This document shows positions 23,158 through 34,083 of a DNA stretch of 64,000 nucleotides, one piece after another. The stretch covers positions 114,820,843 to 114,884,842 of the forward strand of contig OW240918.1 in assembly GCA_933207985.1 (NCBI GenBank), given 5' to 3'. Source of the DNA: Pelobates cultripes (taxonomy: Eukaryota; Chordata; Amphibia; Anura; Pelobatidae). The position numbers and the translations under genes are program-made. Numbering within the stretch: position 1 is the first letter of the stretch; each line of letters starts with the position of its first letter. The notes under the pieces were generated by a model, which did not search any database, was not told where the DNA came from, and saw only the letters and a list, made by a program, of their open reading frames with translations.

Positions 23158-23655
23158 CACACGTCACATCCATATATCTTTATCCCTAGCTCAATCCCTC
23201 TCCCACTCCTTCTCCACAGTCTAATGTATCTCCCTCTCCTCGTTATTAGATCTCTCTCCCAGTCCATCATTCTCTGACCCTAGGCTCTTATCTCCCCATC
23301 TCTTGATATCAAGCTTTCACTCCCATCCTCATATCTCTCTCCACAGTCTAATTCTCTCCTATCACTCTCCCCAATCCAAAATATCACTCCATCCTAGACA
23401 CATGTATCTCTCTCCCCCAAACTCCATATCTCCTTCTGTCTCTCCAATCTATTTCTCTCTCTCCCCAGTCCCATCTCTCTCTCTCTCTCTCCCCAGTCAT
23501 ATATCTCTATCTGTCCCCAACCCCATTTCTCTCTCCAGTGCATCATAACTTTCTCCTTCTCTCTAGTCCATCTCTCTCTCTCCTCGGTACAATGCCTTTC
23601 TCCCAGGCCCCTATCTCTCTCCCTATTGTTAACCCCATCTCTCTCTCCCCACATG
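23158..23655. repeat. CT-rich low-complexity tract
   Basis: Repeated 'atctctctccccagtc'-type units on the plus strand, purine-rich on the other. Open frames here are compositional. Confidence 0.75.
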
Positions 23656-23787
23656 CCCTAGAATTCACCGCACAAAAGTTTAATTAGTGTCATATTATCC
23701 AGGTAACCCCATGATGCAGTTTGGCATTTGAGAGCTGTATCTGTGTTTGTTAGCAGAAGCCTATAGAAGGAGAGTTTGGGCTTAAAG

Positions 23788-24294
23788 GTCTGTGCAGGTG
23801 GGTTGGCAGTGTCTGTGCAGGTGGATTGACAGAGTCTGTGCAGGTGGGTAGGCAGTGTCTGTTCAGTTGGGTACGCAGTGTTTGTGCAGGTGGGTTGGCA
23901 GTGTCTGTGCAGGTGGATTGACAGAGTCTGTGCAGGTGGGTAGGCAGTGTCTGTGCAGGTGGGTAGGCAGTGTCTGTGCAGTTGGGCATGCAGTGTTTGT
24001 GCAGGTGGTTGGACAGTGTCTGTGCAGGTGGATTGACAGAGTCTGTGCAGGTGGGTAGGCAGTGTCTGTTCAGTTGGGTATGCAGTGTTTGTGCAGGTGG
24101 GTAGGCAGTGTCTGTGCAGTTGGGCATGCAGTGTTTGTGCAGGTGGGTTGGCAGTGTCTGTGCAGGTGGATTGACAGAGTCTGTGCAGGTGGGTATGCAG
24201 TGTTTGTGCAGGTGGTTGGACAGTGTCTGTGCAGGTGGATTGACAGAGTCTGTGCAGGTGGGTATGCAGTGTTTGTGCAGGTGGGTTGGCAATG
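23788..24294. repeat. 23-bp minisatellite, about 22 units
   Basis: Unit of the form 'ctgtgcaggtgggttggcag' plus 'tgt', repeated without gaps for about 507 bp. Variant units (ggattgacagag, ggtaggcagtg, ttcagttgggta, ggtatgcagtg) recur in blocks, showing higher-order duplication of multi-unit segments. It lies directly upstream of gypsy gag remains. The long frames on both strands come from this array. Confidence 0.9.
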
Positions 24295-24296
24295 TC

Positions 24297-25240
24297 ATCA
24301 ACCAAACGATCCAACTAAATCGATACCTAAGAGAACGGCGACAAGAAAGAGCAGCAACTTATACATCTGATCCAGATCCACCTCTTCTGGTTACACCCCT
24401 ATGACCTCGGCCTCTTTTGCAAAACAGAGGAACCAATGCAAGTCAGCCTGTTTAAAAAAAAACTACCTCCCGCTGAATTGCAAGAAGAAGGATAGGGAAT
24501 TTGTGTCTCTGTTGTGACATTCACACTGTCTCTATTGTGTATTTACATGGTGAATGACTGCCCTCAGAAGTTGAAGAATTCACGGGGTAAGAAATCTGAC
24601 CCTGTTGCTATATCTTTTACCCTGGTTACTATGACTACTCACTTATCTGTATCTCTTTCCTTGCAGTGGAATGAGAAGCGCTATGAATGTCAAACACTGA
24701 TTGATTCAGGGGACAGTGGTTGTTTTCTGGACTAAACTCTTGCATGTTCCCTATGTATACCTGTACAGAATAAAGCCTCTCTGTTACAAATACAGTTTCT
24801 AGATGGTTCCTTTCAGCCTTCTGGTCCACTCACCAAACAGACCAAACCTATTCTAGTAAAAATAGGAAAACACACAGAGACTCTGTCCTTCGATCTCGCA
24901 CCATCTTCTTTATTTCCCATCATCTTGGGGATCCCCTGGCTACAGGCACATAATCCTGTGATTACATGGTCCACTGGCTCTTTTACGTTCTCTTCACCAT
25001 GATGCTCTCAACTCTGTCTGGTAGATACAACAGTGAAAGGCTTTGTACACTCCATACTGGAGATGAACATGGAAAAGGGACAAGAAGTTATCCTTCCTGA
25101 GGCCTACCATACATATTGAGATGTATTTGATAAATCAAACCCTAGAAACATATGTCCGCTGCTATTGTACCCACTTACAATCTGATTGGAAAAATTTGCT
25201 CACTACAGCCGAGTTCACTAACAACTCCAAGTAGCACGAT
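24297..25240 (+). pseudogene. Ty3/gypsy gag-protease remnant
   Basis: A decayed plus-strand coding region. It opens with a Gag-like stretch ('LRERRQERAA'), then a Lys-rich linker and a degraded zinc-knuckle position near 24480-24560. The aspartic protease follows, with 'TLIDSGDSGCFLD' (active site D-S-G) at about 24698-24735. After a stop comes 'ILGIPWLQAHNPVITW', the conserved segment that closes gypsy protease domains, and the start of a reverse-transcriptase linker. Stops and frameshifts occur throughout, so no protein is made. The element is cut off at both ends by low-complexity DNA, and no LTR is attached. Confidence 0.75.
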
Positions 25241-25261
25241 TCCACCCACAGTTCCTCTTTT

Positions 25262-26260
25262 ATGTTAAACTACAGTTTCCATCCAAATACCCTTCACTTA
25301 CCTCTTTCTTTCTCTTTTGCACCTTCCCCATCTGTCTCTTTAACCATTCCCCAGCGCCTCTGTGGCTCTTTGCCCCCCTCTCCCAGTTCCTGTGTATCTA
25401 TTTCTCTCTACAGCCCAATCTGTGTGTCTCTTTCTTCCCTAGCCCCTTTGTGTATCTCATTCACCCCTTTCCAAACCCCCTCAGTGTCTCTGTCTCCCTT
25501 GGCCCTTCTATGTCTTTCTTGTCGTCCCCCCCTGCCCTACTGGGTGTCTTCCACCAACCCCTGTCTGCCTCTTATGCCCCTTCCCTTACCTCTATCTGTC
25601 TCTTTTGCACCTTCCCCATCTGTCTCTTTTGCCCATTCTCCAGTGCCTCTGTGGATCTTTTCCCCCCTCAGTTCATGTGTATCTCTTTCCATCTACAGCC
25701 CAATCTGTGTGTCTCTTCCCCCCAGCACCTTGTCTCTTTCTCCCTTAGACTCTCTATGTTACTTTGGTGTCTCTGAGCCCCTCCACGTGTCATCTCCCCC
25801 ACGTGTCTCATTTACTCAGTCCCCCATTTGTCTAAATTCCTACCCCTAGCACCTCTACATGTCTCATTCCCCACCAAGCCTCCATGTGCTCAATTTTCCC
25901 TCCCCAGTCCCTCCATGTGTCTTATTCCCCCGGTCCCCATATGTCTCATTCTCCCAATGCCCTCATGTGTCTCATTCTCTCAGCCCCCCATGTCTCTCAT
26001 TCCTCCAGCCCTCTCATGTATCTAATTCCCCCAGCCCTCCATGTGGCTCATTCCCCCAGCCCCCCATGTGGCTCATTCCTCCAGCCACCCATGTGTCTCA
26101 ATCCATCAATCCCCCATTGTCTCAATGTGTGTCTCAATCCATCAGCTTGTTTTTCTCTCTCGGTCTAACAGAAAGCAGTTTGGCACTCTCAGTGAGCTCC
26201 TCTCCCCATTCCCTGGCTCAGCCATGCTAGACGAAATGACTGTCTGAAGGGGAGCACAGT
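25262..26260. repeat. Pyrimidine-rich minisatellite
   Basis: Degenerate units of the type 'catgtgtctcattcccccag', clearest from 25850 to 26130, with looser 'tctgtctcttttgcaccttc' repeats before. The 195-codon and shorter frames are by-products. 'gcgctagccctg' at about 26310 may be a right hAT-type border. Confidence 0.75.
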
Positions 26261-27144
26261 GCTGTGCGCTCTCCTCCTGACAGTCACTCTCTAATCCTGC
26301 ACCCCCAGGTAGCGCTAGCCCTGCATAATGGCAATCAGATTTCTCCTTGGATCAACAACCTGTTCAAATACATTTTAATTATATCCTTGAATATTCTGTT
26401 TTTCTAAAAAACAAAAAATCCAATCCTTTTTTAAAAATATTTACAGAATTTTATAACAAAACCTCTTTGGTTAGAATTCAACATCTTTATTGTTACTTTA
26501 ATTACATTTCATCTAATGTAAGTGAAAACACTAGACTTATACATTCAGGTTTAAATGAATTACATACAGTTCTTCTAAATTGTTGGTGATCGACGGGTCA
26601 TCCAAATTTTGTAACTCCGAGTAGCCATATGACCGAATCACAAGACAAATTAAACAAAGGAAAGCAATTTTGTGATTCAGAGTTCCGTCTATGCCACAAA
26701 GAAAAAAACATGTTTGATGGGAAAAAAAGATGATTGATGGTTACTGGACAGGCTCTAAATGTAAATTTTATTCATAGATCAATTAAGAAGCGACCAATAG
26801 AGTGGAAAAACAAGAGACACAGTAAAAAAAAAAAAAAAACTAATGCGAAAATGTGTAGTGTTCTGCAAAGTATATATATATAACATTTATTTTATGCAAA
26901 CATTTTTTTTTTCCAAATCGTTTGCATGGATGAAATTTGGCTGAACTGAAACATGTTATGGACGAATCTTGGACCACCCAACCATATTTTTTGGACAAAT
27001 CGGTTCGCCTGTACCACATTTTGTCACCATGTCACAGGTCTAGAAACGCCTTTCTTACCGTCTCTGTGGAAGACCACTTCTCTGCTGTATATTCCTGCTA
27101 GCTAGCTGGTTAGTACATAACGCTTTGTAGTGATACTGTATATA
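26261..27144. other. Spacer, no gene recognised
   Basis: AT-rich with an A-run at about 26824-26839. No domain or repeat family recognised. Confidence 0.5.
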
Positions 27145-28707
27145 CAGGGAGTGCAGAATTATTAGGCAAGTTGTATTTTTGAGGATTAATTTTATTATTG
27201 AACAACAACCATGTTCTCAATGAACCCCAAAAACTCATTAATATCAAAGCTGAATATTTTTGGAAGTAGTTTTTATTTTTTTTTTAGTTATAGCTATGTT
27301 AGGGGGATATCTGTGTGTGCAGGTGACTATTACTGTGCATAATTATTAGGCAACTTAACAAAAAACAAATATATACCCATTTCAATTATTTATTATTACC
27401 AGTGAAACCAATATAACATCTCAACATTCACAAATATACATTTCTGACATTCAAAAACAAAACAAAAACAAATCAGTGACCAATATAGCCACCTTTCTTT
27501 GCAAGGACACTCAAAAGCCTGCCATCCATGGATTCTGTCAGTGTTTTGATCTGTTCACCATCAACATTGCGTGCAGCAGCAACCACAGCCTCCCAGACAC
27601 TGTTCAGAGAGGTGTACTGTTTTCCCTCCTTGTAAATCTCACATTTGATGATGGACCACAGGTTCTCAATGGGGTTCAGATCAGGTGAACAAGGAGGCCA
27701 TGTCATTAGATTTTCTTCTTTTATACCCTTTCTTGCCAGCCACGCTGTGGAGTACTTGGACGCGTGTGATGGAGCATTGTCCTGCATGAAAATCATGTTT
27801 TTCTTGAAGGATGCAGACTTCTTTCTGTACCACTGCTTGAAGAAGGTGTCTTCCAGGAACTGGCAGTAGGACTGGGAGTTGAGCTTAACTCCATCCTCAA
27901 CCCGAAAAGGCCCCACAAGCTCATCTTTGATGATACCAGCCCAAACCAGTACTCCACCTCCACCTTGCTGGCGTCTGAGTCGGACTGGAGCTCTCTGCCC
28001 TTTACCAATCCAGCCACGGGCCCATCCATCTGGCCCATCAAGACTCACTCTCATTTCATCAGTCCATAAAACCTTAGAAAAATCAGTCTTGAGATATTTC
28101 TTGGCCCAGTCTTGACGTTTCAGCTTGTGTGTCTTGTTCAGTGGTGGTCGTCTTTCAGCCTTTCTTACCTTGGCCATGTCTCTGAGTATTGCACACCTTG
28201 TGCTTTTGGGCACTCCAGTGATGTTGCAGCTCTGAAATATGGCCAAACTGGTGGCAAGTGGCATCGTGGCAGCTGCACGCTTGACTTTTCTCAGTTCATG
28301 GGCAGTTATTTTGCGCCTTGGTTTTTCCACACGCTTCTTGCGACCCTGTTGACTATTTTGAATGAAACGCTTGATTGTTCGATGATCACGCTTCAGAAGC
28401 TTTGCAATTTTAAGAGTGCTGCATCCCTCTGCAAGATATCTCACTATTTGTGACTTTTCTGAGCCTGTCAAGTCCTTCTTTTGACCCATTTTGCCAAAGG
28501 AAAGGAAGTTGCCTAATAATTATGCACACCTGATATAGGGTGTTGATGTCATTAGACCACACCCCTTCTCATTACAGAGATGCACATCACCTAATATGCT
28601 TAATTGGTAGTAGGCTTTCGAGCCTATACAGCTTGGAGTAAGACAACATGCATAAAGAGGATGATGTGGTCAAAATACTAATTTGCCTAATAATTCTGCA
28701 CTCCCTG
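27145..28707 (-). mobile_element. Tc1/mariner transposon, DD37E type, intact copy
   Basis: Ends CAGGGAGTGCAGAATTATTA and its complement, with TA on both sides. Total 1563 bp. The termini carry a second 'cataattattaggcaa' motif about 190 bp in (27337 and its counterpart at 28505), probably subterminal transposase-binding repeats. It contains one uninterrupted transposase gene. A second copy, nearly identical but frameshifted, lies at 40549-42110. Confidence 0.95.
27473..28489 (-). CDS. Tc1/mariner transposase, DD37E, intact
   Basis: 338 codons without a stop or frameshift, starting at 28489. The first 110 residues hold two helix-turn-helix-like segments ('STLKIAKLLKRDHRTIKRF', then 'ITAHELRKVKRAAATM') joined by a basic linker (GRKKRVEKPRRK). 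The catalytic domain has 'LWTDEMRVSLDG' (first Asp), 'FMQDNAPSHAS' (second Asp) and 'SPDLNPIENLW' (Glu). Thirty-seven residues lie between the second Asp and the Glu, compared with 34 in the Tc1 element at 19445; the extra residues fall in 'ARKGIKEENLMTW'. It would excise and reinsert DNA bounded by the terminal repeats at TA sites in the nucleus. The gene appears capable of making full-length protein; whether it is expressed is unknown. Confidence 0.92.
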   Translation of the reverse strand: MGQKKDLTGSEKSQIVRYLAEGCSTLKIAKLLKRDHRTIKRFIQNSQQGRKKRVEKPRRKITAHELRKVKRAAATMPLATSLAIFQSCNITGVPKSTRCAILRDMAKVRKAERRPPLNKTHKLKRQDWAKKYLKTDFSKVLWTDEMRVSLDGPDGWARGWIGKGQRAPVRLRRQQGGGGVLVWAGIIKDELVGPFRVEDGVKLNSQSYCQFLEDTFFKQWYRKKSASFKKNMIFMQDNAPSHASKYSTAWLARKGIKEENLMTWPPCSPDLNPIENLWSIIKCEIYKEGKQYTSLNSVWEAVVAAARNVDGEQIKTLTESMDGRLLSVLAKKGGYIGH

Positions 28708-28729
28708 TATTACGTTCAGTGATGCCGAT

Positions 28730-28808
28730 TTAACCCCTTAAGGACACATGACATGTGTGACATGTCATGATTCCCTTTTATTACAGAAGTTTGGTCCTTA
28801 AGGGGTTA
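28730..28808. mobile_element. 79-bp palindromic TTAA element
   Basis: Begins TTAACCCCTTAAGGAC and ends with the complement GTCCTTAAGGGGTTAA. A smaller inner palindrome (acatgacatgtgtgacatgt) sits near the left. The same termini occur at about 54893-56107 and at 56719, so it belongs to a family with several sizes. Non-coding. Confidence 0.8.
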
Positions 28809-29664
28809 AAATTACAGATTAAATTTGTGTCTAGTTACCTTTTTGCTGGACAAACAGAATTTTGTAATGAAAAGGTTTTGGTTGAACCTCCCTTTTCAAG
28901 TCTAAAGCTCAGAAATTCAAAGTTTAGACTTTATATCGTGCTATTATTTTTTTTTAGAATGACAATTCTATTCTGACAATAATATTTAGCTATGAAGTGT
29001 GCTAATCAATCCTAGAATATTCACAAACTGTTGTCACTCTTTATCTATAGACATGAAAAAAATATATATAATAGTTTTATTGAATTTCTTTTTATAGCTA
29101 GGCTCCTGTTTTCACATAAATGAGTCGACTGACAGAAAGATGTTAAAGAACTATTCATAAGAACTTAGATAGTGTGAAAAATAAAACCTTATTGAGATAA
29201 TTGACATGGTTTTGGTGGAATTTGAATGGATTGCATTTTTCAAAATTACACCTCCTATCACTTTTTTATTATTATTATCCTTTCAAATTGCCTTTCCATT
29301 GCACAGATGGCTATTCACAGAACATGCTTTCATGTCAAACTTTTTACCAAGTGCCAGATATGTGTGATCTGTGAACAATTTAGCCTTATTTTAGATATAT
29401 CAATCTCAGCTCCGATAATGAATAACCAACTGAATCCATGTATTTTGAGTGTCCTGCAATATAATATTTAATTGTATATTTCTTCTTAGTATGCATAGAC
29501 AGTATATTATTTACCGGATTTAAAAGTAATGTTTTTGCTGGGCAAGAAAAATTGTTAAAAATATTTTACAGAATAATGAAGGTCCTACAAGTAAATAGTA
29601 TTGTAAATAAATAACATTTATGAATATGTAATATTTAAATTTTTAATAACATAATCCTTAATCC

Positions 29665-29699
<35 letters not shown>

Positions 29700-30144
29700 G
29701 CCCCTTATTGTATATGTTGCCTCATTACCACGTCATTTACCATAGCATACCACCCCCACATTGCAGCCTTGATGCATTTTTGGACATGCAAACATTCATC
29801 CATGCGCAGGCCTTCACAAACAGGGCTGTCACTAGAAATGCCCCTTACATAGATCAAAGCCTCGAACCAGAGTCCGCTCACCCCTGAGTCCACCCACAAG
29901 GCTCACCACCAAGCCCTTTCTAAAGGATAAGTAAAGTGGATTCAGTCTGTTTGTGTATAGTGGTTGCAGTGTGTTTGTATATTGTTAATGCAGGTACAAT
30001 ATAGTGTAATAGCACAATGTGGAAGTATGCACTGTGACTTAAAATGTACCTCTATGGATTGTAGCTTTAAATTAATTTGTGCACAAAGTAGAAACAAGTT
30101 TAATAATTGTCTTAAATAGCTTGGGATTGTTTGCAGTATCATAC
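28809..30144. other. AT-rich spacer, no gene recognised
   Basis: A (TA)n run at about 29668-29697. No frame with recognisable content. Confidence 0.5.
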
Positions 30145-30885
30145 AACAAAAGAAAAAATATATAGTAGAAAATCCTTTATTATACTCCCTACTATATTAA
30201 AACAAATTTAAAAAGCTTACAACAATGTTGGTGGGACCGTTTTAAACCCACTTCCTGCCCTTTTAGTGTAGATCTGTGCAGCTACACTCTGTGTAAGTGT
30301 ATAACGTCCACCTCTCCTGGTCACCGTCTGTGCCCTTTTTTGCTTTCTCTGGATCTTGGTTTCCTTTTTCAGCGAGAAGCACTCAAAAGTTGTTTAGATT
30401 CGTCATTCTCGTTTAACCGGGCCTTTGAACCACATTGAGTGATTACGTCAATCGAGACACAATTGCTAACTTGTTTCGCCTGACCACTCAGGCTTCCTCA
30501 GAGCATGATATCATGATCTAGCTTTCAGTCTTTTATACCCAGTCCACTTAATCACCAAGTCCTCTGAAAGTATATTGCTGGTCAAAATGATTATTTAAAA
30601 AGACAGCAATAGTGATTTTTTATAGGTACTAAACAATCAATCAGATCACTACTGCTTTGTCTTATTAAAAGCTATTTATTTATTTTTCTTGCTAGAGGGA
30701 CTAAACAATCAAACGTACTATATGTGTATTATATTCTCTCTTGCTATGTGAGTACTAATTAATATGTTACAGTAGTTATTGCAATTGTAATCATTTGGAC
30801 TCACAATATGGTTCATTAGTGATTACGTGGATTGGGTATAAAAGACTGAATGCTAGACAGTGACAACATATGCTCTGAGAAAGCC
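30145..30885. mobile_element. Penelope-type terminal repeat, inverted pair
   Basis: The block 'gcttcctcagagcatgat...ttttatacccagtccactta' (30490-30555) returns in inverse at 30820-30885 ('gattgggtataaaagact', 'atgctctgagaaagcc'). No coding region is attached. The hammerhead-like core in the left half and the inverted layout match the Penelope-like terminal repeats elsewhere in the window, but the assignment is by analogy. Confidence 0.5.
30450..30505 (-). ncRNA. Hammerhead-like motif, degenerate
   Basis: On the minus strand: CTGAGGA, an extra A, stem II GCCTGA/TCAGGC with loop GTGG, GAAA, and a possible stem III (ACA/TGT) ending TGTC. Stem I pairing is poor, so this copy is unlikely to cleave efficiently. 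It has the same inserted base after CTGAGGA as the other copies. Confidence 0.4.
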
Positions 30886-31330
30886 TTGTGTGTCTGACAG
30901 TGTGTTTTTCTCACTGATGGTGTTTGGCAATGTGTATCAGTATCTGTATGCGAGTGCCTGTATTTCTGTGTCTAGGAGTGTGTGTTTGTGGGGGGATCTT
31001 TTTGTAGTGTGTATGAGGGACTGCTTGTGGTCTTGCTGTGTGCCTTGTGTTTATGGAGAAGATGTGTGACTGGTGTGTGACTTTAGGGGTATTTGGTGTG
31101 TGCATAGTGACTTTTGGGGAGTCACTATCTGTGGGGTTAATATGAGGGTGACTGTGTGTATGCATGGTGCTAACTGTATGTAATTGTGGGGGGTGACTGT
31201 GTGTTGGAGGCTGTGTTTCCATGTCTAGTCTCTCAACATCATAATTACTATATGTAAAAATTGCTTTTTTATTGTTACCCCCACCCTCCCCACTATTTGC
31301 CTAAGGCAGGGAGAGGGTCAATAATTTAGT
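30886..31330. repeat. TG-rich low-complexity stretch
   Basis: Irregular 'ggtgtgtgactttagg' and 'gtgactgtgtgt' repeats to about 31215, then a pyrimidine-rich segment ending 'tgcctaaggcagg', typical of the interior and edge of hAT-type elements. No paired border found. Confidence 0.55.
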
Positions 31331-31637
31331 TGTGTGGTACTGTGCATCACCGGTAGATGCAGATCACTGTAAATGCTCCATTCCAGTCACTTGGAATAAA
31401 TAGTTATTTTAGCTTTAAATGCCTGAATAGTATCCAGGCAAACAGTTTTGCGTTTTTTTTACTTTTCTTATTAATTTATTTATTTCAGATTTTCATAAAC
31501 CTTTTACCTAAGAAACAGGTGCCCAGACAACCTGGGAAAGTGGCCCCTACTGACCAATAGCCACTTAGGCAACCCCATAAAGTTGCCCCTGTATAGCAAC
31601 CCCGATTACCACCAAGGAGCCGTTCAAGGAAAATAAG
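31331..31637. repeat. Degenerate repeat DNA hosting a gypsy insertion
   Basis: From about 31515, short degenerate units with 'aaagtggcccctactgacca' recur. The same kind of units continue at 34120-34260 on the other side of the gypsy element ('aaaaatggcccctgctcacc', 'gtagctcctgcttgctaac'), so the insertion split an old tandem array with a unit of roughly 45 bp. No gene. Confidence 0.5.
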
Positions 31638-31799
31638 TGTGACGATACCTTACTTTTCCCCGCCAGACCCACGCAGCGCGGCGTCCTCTGCTCACACGTC
31701 CGGGAGGTGGCACAGTCTTACTGACGCCGGCCTCTCGCGACACGCCCATTTTTATGACACAGCGCATGCGCGCCAACGTCAACAAAATAGTACCGCCGA

Positions 31800-33586
31800 A
31801 ATTCAAACTCTGATGATCAACCTCTGCACCCCTGTGGATTTTTTTCTAAGAAATTAACAGAAACAGAAAACATATATGATATTGGGGATAGGGAATTGTT
31901 GGCTATTATCTCAGCTCTTAAAGAATGGCGTCATTTATTATTATCACCTGTTCCTATTACCATTCTCACTGACCATAAAAACTTTTCCTATTTCGGAGAG
32001 AGTATAAAAGAATGTCACACAGGCAGATTTGATGGTCTTTGTTTTTAACACGCTTTAATTACATTGTAACATATACACCTGGATCAAAGAATACTAAGGC
32101 TGATGCCCTATCCTGCCAATATGAACATCACCCCCCGAAACCCAATTGTCCTCCATAATTCCAGCCATAATTCCAGCCGATCACATGGTAGCCACTGTTC
32201 ATGTCAAAATCTCTTCTGGGTTGATGTAGGAACTATCCAAATTCCAGGATCATACCTCCTTGACTGTTCCTCAGGGGAAATTATACGTGCCTTTGAAGTA
32301 TAGAAAAAAGTTTTATCTCTTGTACATGACTCCAAATTAGCAGGTCATCCCGGTATTCATAAAACTGAATCGCTACTGGAAAAACAATTATGGTGGCCTT
32401 AATACAAGAAGGATGTTTGTTCGTTCTTGCCTGTACTATTTGTTCCTCTACAAATCACCTAAAGGTCGTCCTTTTGGTCTTCTCATGCCATTGCTTATTC
32501 CCGATAATCCATGGTCTAGTATTGCCATGGATTTTGTAGTCGACCTACCTCTTTCCAAGAATCACAGTGTGATATTGCCTAATATAGACAGATTCTCTAA
32601 AATGACCAATCTGGTCCCGTTAATCAAATTACCATCTTCCTCTGAACTGGCCTCTTTGTTTATAAGGGAGGTGGTACGTTTACATGATATACCTCAAGAT
32701 ATTATCTCCGACAGAGGTCTGCAATTTGTTTCACGGTTCTGGAGGGCATTTTGTAACCAATTAGGTATCATTCTCAATCTGTCTTCTTCTTACCATCCCC
32801 AATCGAACGGGGTTACGGAAAGGATGAATCAAACCCTCGAGCAACACATCCGCTGTTTTCCTTCCGATCATCAAGACGATTGGGTGGAGTTACTTCCGTG
32901 GGCTGAATTTGCCCATAATAATCTGGTGCATGAATCTACTCAACACAGTCCCTTTTTTGTCAGTTATGGCTTTAACCCTACAACTCTTCTGAGTTCTTTA
33001 TCGTCTACTGGAGTGCTGAGTGTTGACAGCACTATCAATGATATGAAAGAGACTTGGTTAGGGGTTAAACATATTTTGATTTAAAAGGCCAAAGTACAAA
33101 ATGTTAATGTGGATAGATATCGAAGGGCTGCTCCTGTATTCGTAGCAGGGGGAAAAGTATGGTTGAGCACTCATAATATCAAATTTAAAGTTTGCTCCAC
33201 GTTTTATAGGTCCTTTCCAAATACTCAGATGCATTAATCGAGTCTGTTATAGCCTACGCTTGCCGACTGCCAATAAGATACCTAATTCCTTCCATGTTTC
33301 CCTCCTCAAACCTTTAATATGTAATCGTTATACTCAAAAACCCTTGAAACCTCCTACTGCACTCGTAGAGGACCAAATCAAATACGAAGTAAAGTCTGTT
33401 TTAGATTCCCGTGTTTCTAGGGAGAAACTACAATATCTCATAGATTGGAAGGGTTACGGTCCCGAGGAACGTTCATGGGTGGATGCCTCTGCTGTTCACG
33501 CTCCTCACCTGATTCATTTGTTTATGAGGCGTAGTTCTCGCAGGTCAGGTTATTCCCGCCCTGGGGGAGGTTCTCGGGGGGGGGGT
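31800..33586 (+). pseudogene. Ty3/gypsy pol remnant: RNase H, integrase, chromodomain
   Basis: RNase H remains at about 31830-32130 include '[18 protein letters not shown]' and 'ITILTDHKN'. The integrase frame 32413-33084 has 'IAMDFVVDLP' (first Asp), 'ISDRGLQFVSRFW' (second Asp) and 'YHPQSNGVTERMNQTLE' (Glu), the DD35E triad of retroviral-type integrases. After a stop near 33083 and further damage, the frame 33260-33586 ends in a chromodomain, 'LQYLIDWKGYGPEERSW', which in chromoviruses guides integration to particular chromatin. Several stops and frameshifts make the polyprotein non-functional, although the integrase core alone is open. Confidence 0.88.
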
Positions 33587-33588
33587 AC

Positions 33589-34078
33589 TGTGACGATACC
33601 TTACATTTCCCCGCCAGACCCGCACAGTGCAGCATCCTCTGCTCACACTTCCGGGAGGCAGGACAGTCTTATTGACTCCGGCCGCTCGCAACACACCCAT
33701 TTTTATGACGCGGTGCATGCGCGTCAACGTCAACAAAATTTTTCCCGGGGCGTGGCTTTAAAGCTAAAGATCCCACACTATAAAAAGGTGTCCCTGTCAT
33801 TTGTTCAGTGCCCTAGTGAGGTTCTTGTTGATTCCCTCTAGCGCTTATGATATTTCTGACTGATATTTGGTATTTGACTCTTGGCTCTCCTTCTGCCTAT
33901 TCTGCTCTCTGGTTTCCCGAATTATTGGCTTGGTTTATCTCGTGTGTCCGTCTTCTGTACTCCCTTGACCTTTGGCTATTCCCTTTGACTACTCTCTGAT
34001 GTAAGCCTGGACATTGTAAGGTCCGGTAAACGTCTTCCTCTGGGTTACACTCTGTGTGAAGGGGTCACTGTTGTGACA
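33589..34078 (+). mobile_element. Complete 3' LTR of the gypsy element
   Basis: 490 bp, TG...CA ends. Its first 150 bp match the partial 5' LTR (31638-31790) with scattered substitutions, including several CpG differences, indicating some age since insertion. Confidence 0.88.
33779..33788 (+). promoter_or_regulatory. TATA-box-like site in gypsy LTR
   Basis: TATAAAAAGG lies about 190 bp into the LTR, a plausible U3 promoter position. The 5' LTR lost this part, so the only remaining promoter faces out of the element. Confidence 0.5.
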
Positions 34079-34083
34079 ATAAG

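Larger units (their letters stand above)
31638..34078 (+). mobile_element. Ty3/gypsy chromovirus, internally deleted
   Basis: LTR ends TGTGACGATACC at 31638 and TTGTGACA at 34078, flanked by a perfect 5-bp duplication ataag (31633-31637 and 34079-34083). The 5' LTR is cut short after about 150 bp (31638-31790) and joins directly to RNase H coding sequence, so the rest of that LTR, gag, protease and most of reverse transcriptase are missing. A purine-rich tract precedes the complete 3' LTR (33589-34078, 490 bp). Because the duplication is intact, the deletion happened after or during integration. Confidence 0.9.

Noticed and set aside
23658..24314. 218-codon frame with repeated Cys/Thr/Pro peptides, and CRISPR-like regular spacing
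   Set aside because: It comes from the 23-bp minisatellite. Units are contiguous with no spacers, so it is not a CRISPR array, and the repeat changes frame each unit.
25262..26247. 195-codon Ser/Pro-rich frame that might look like a mucin
   Set aside because: Pyrimidine-rich repeat in which several frames are open; no signal peptide or conserved Cys pattern.
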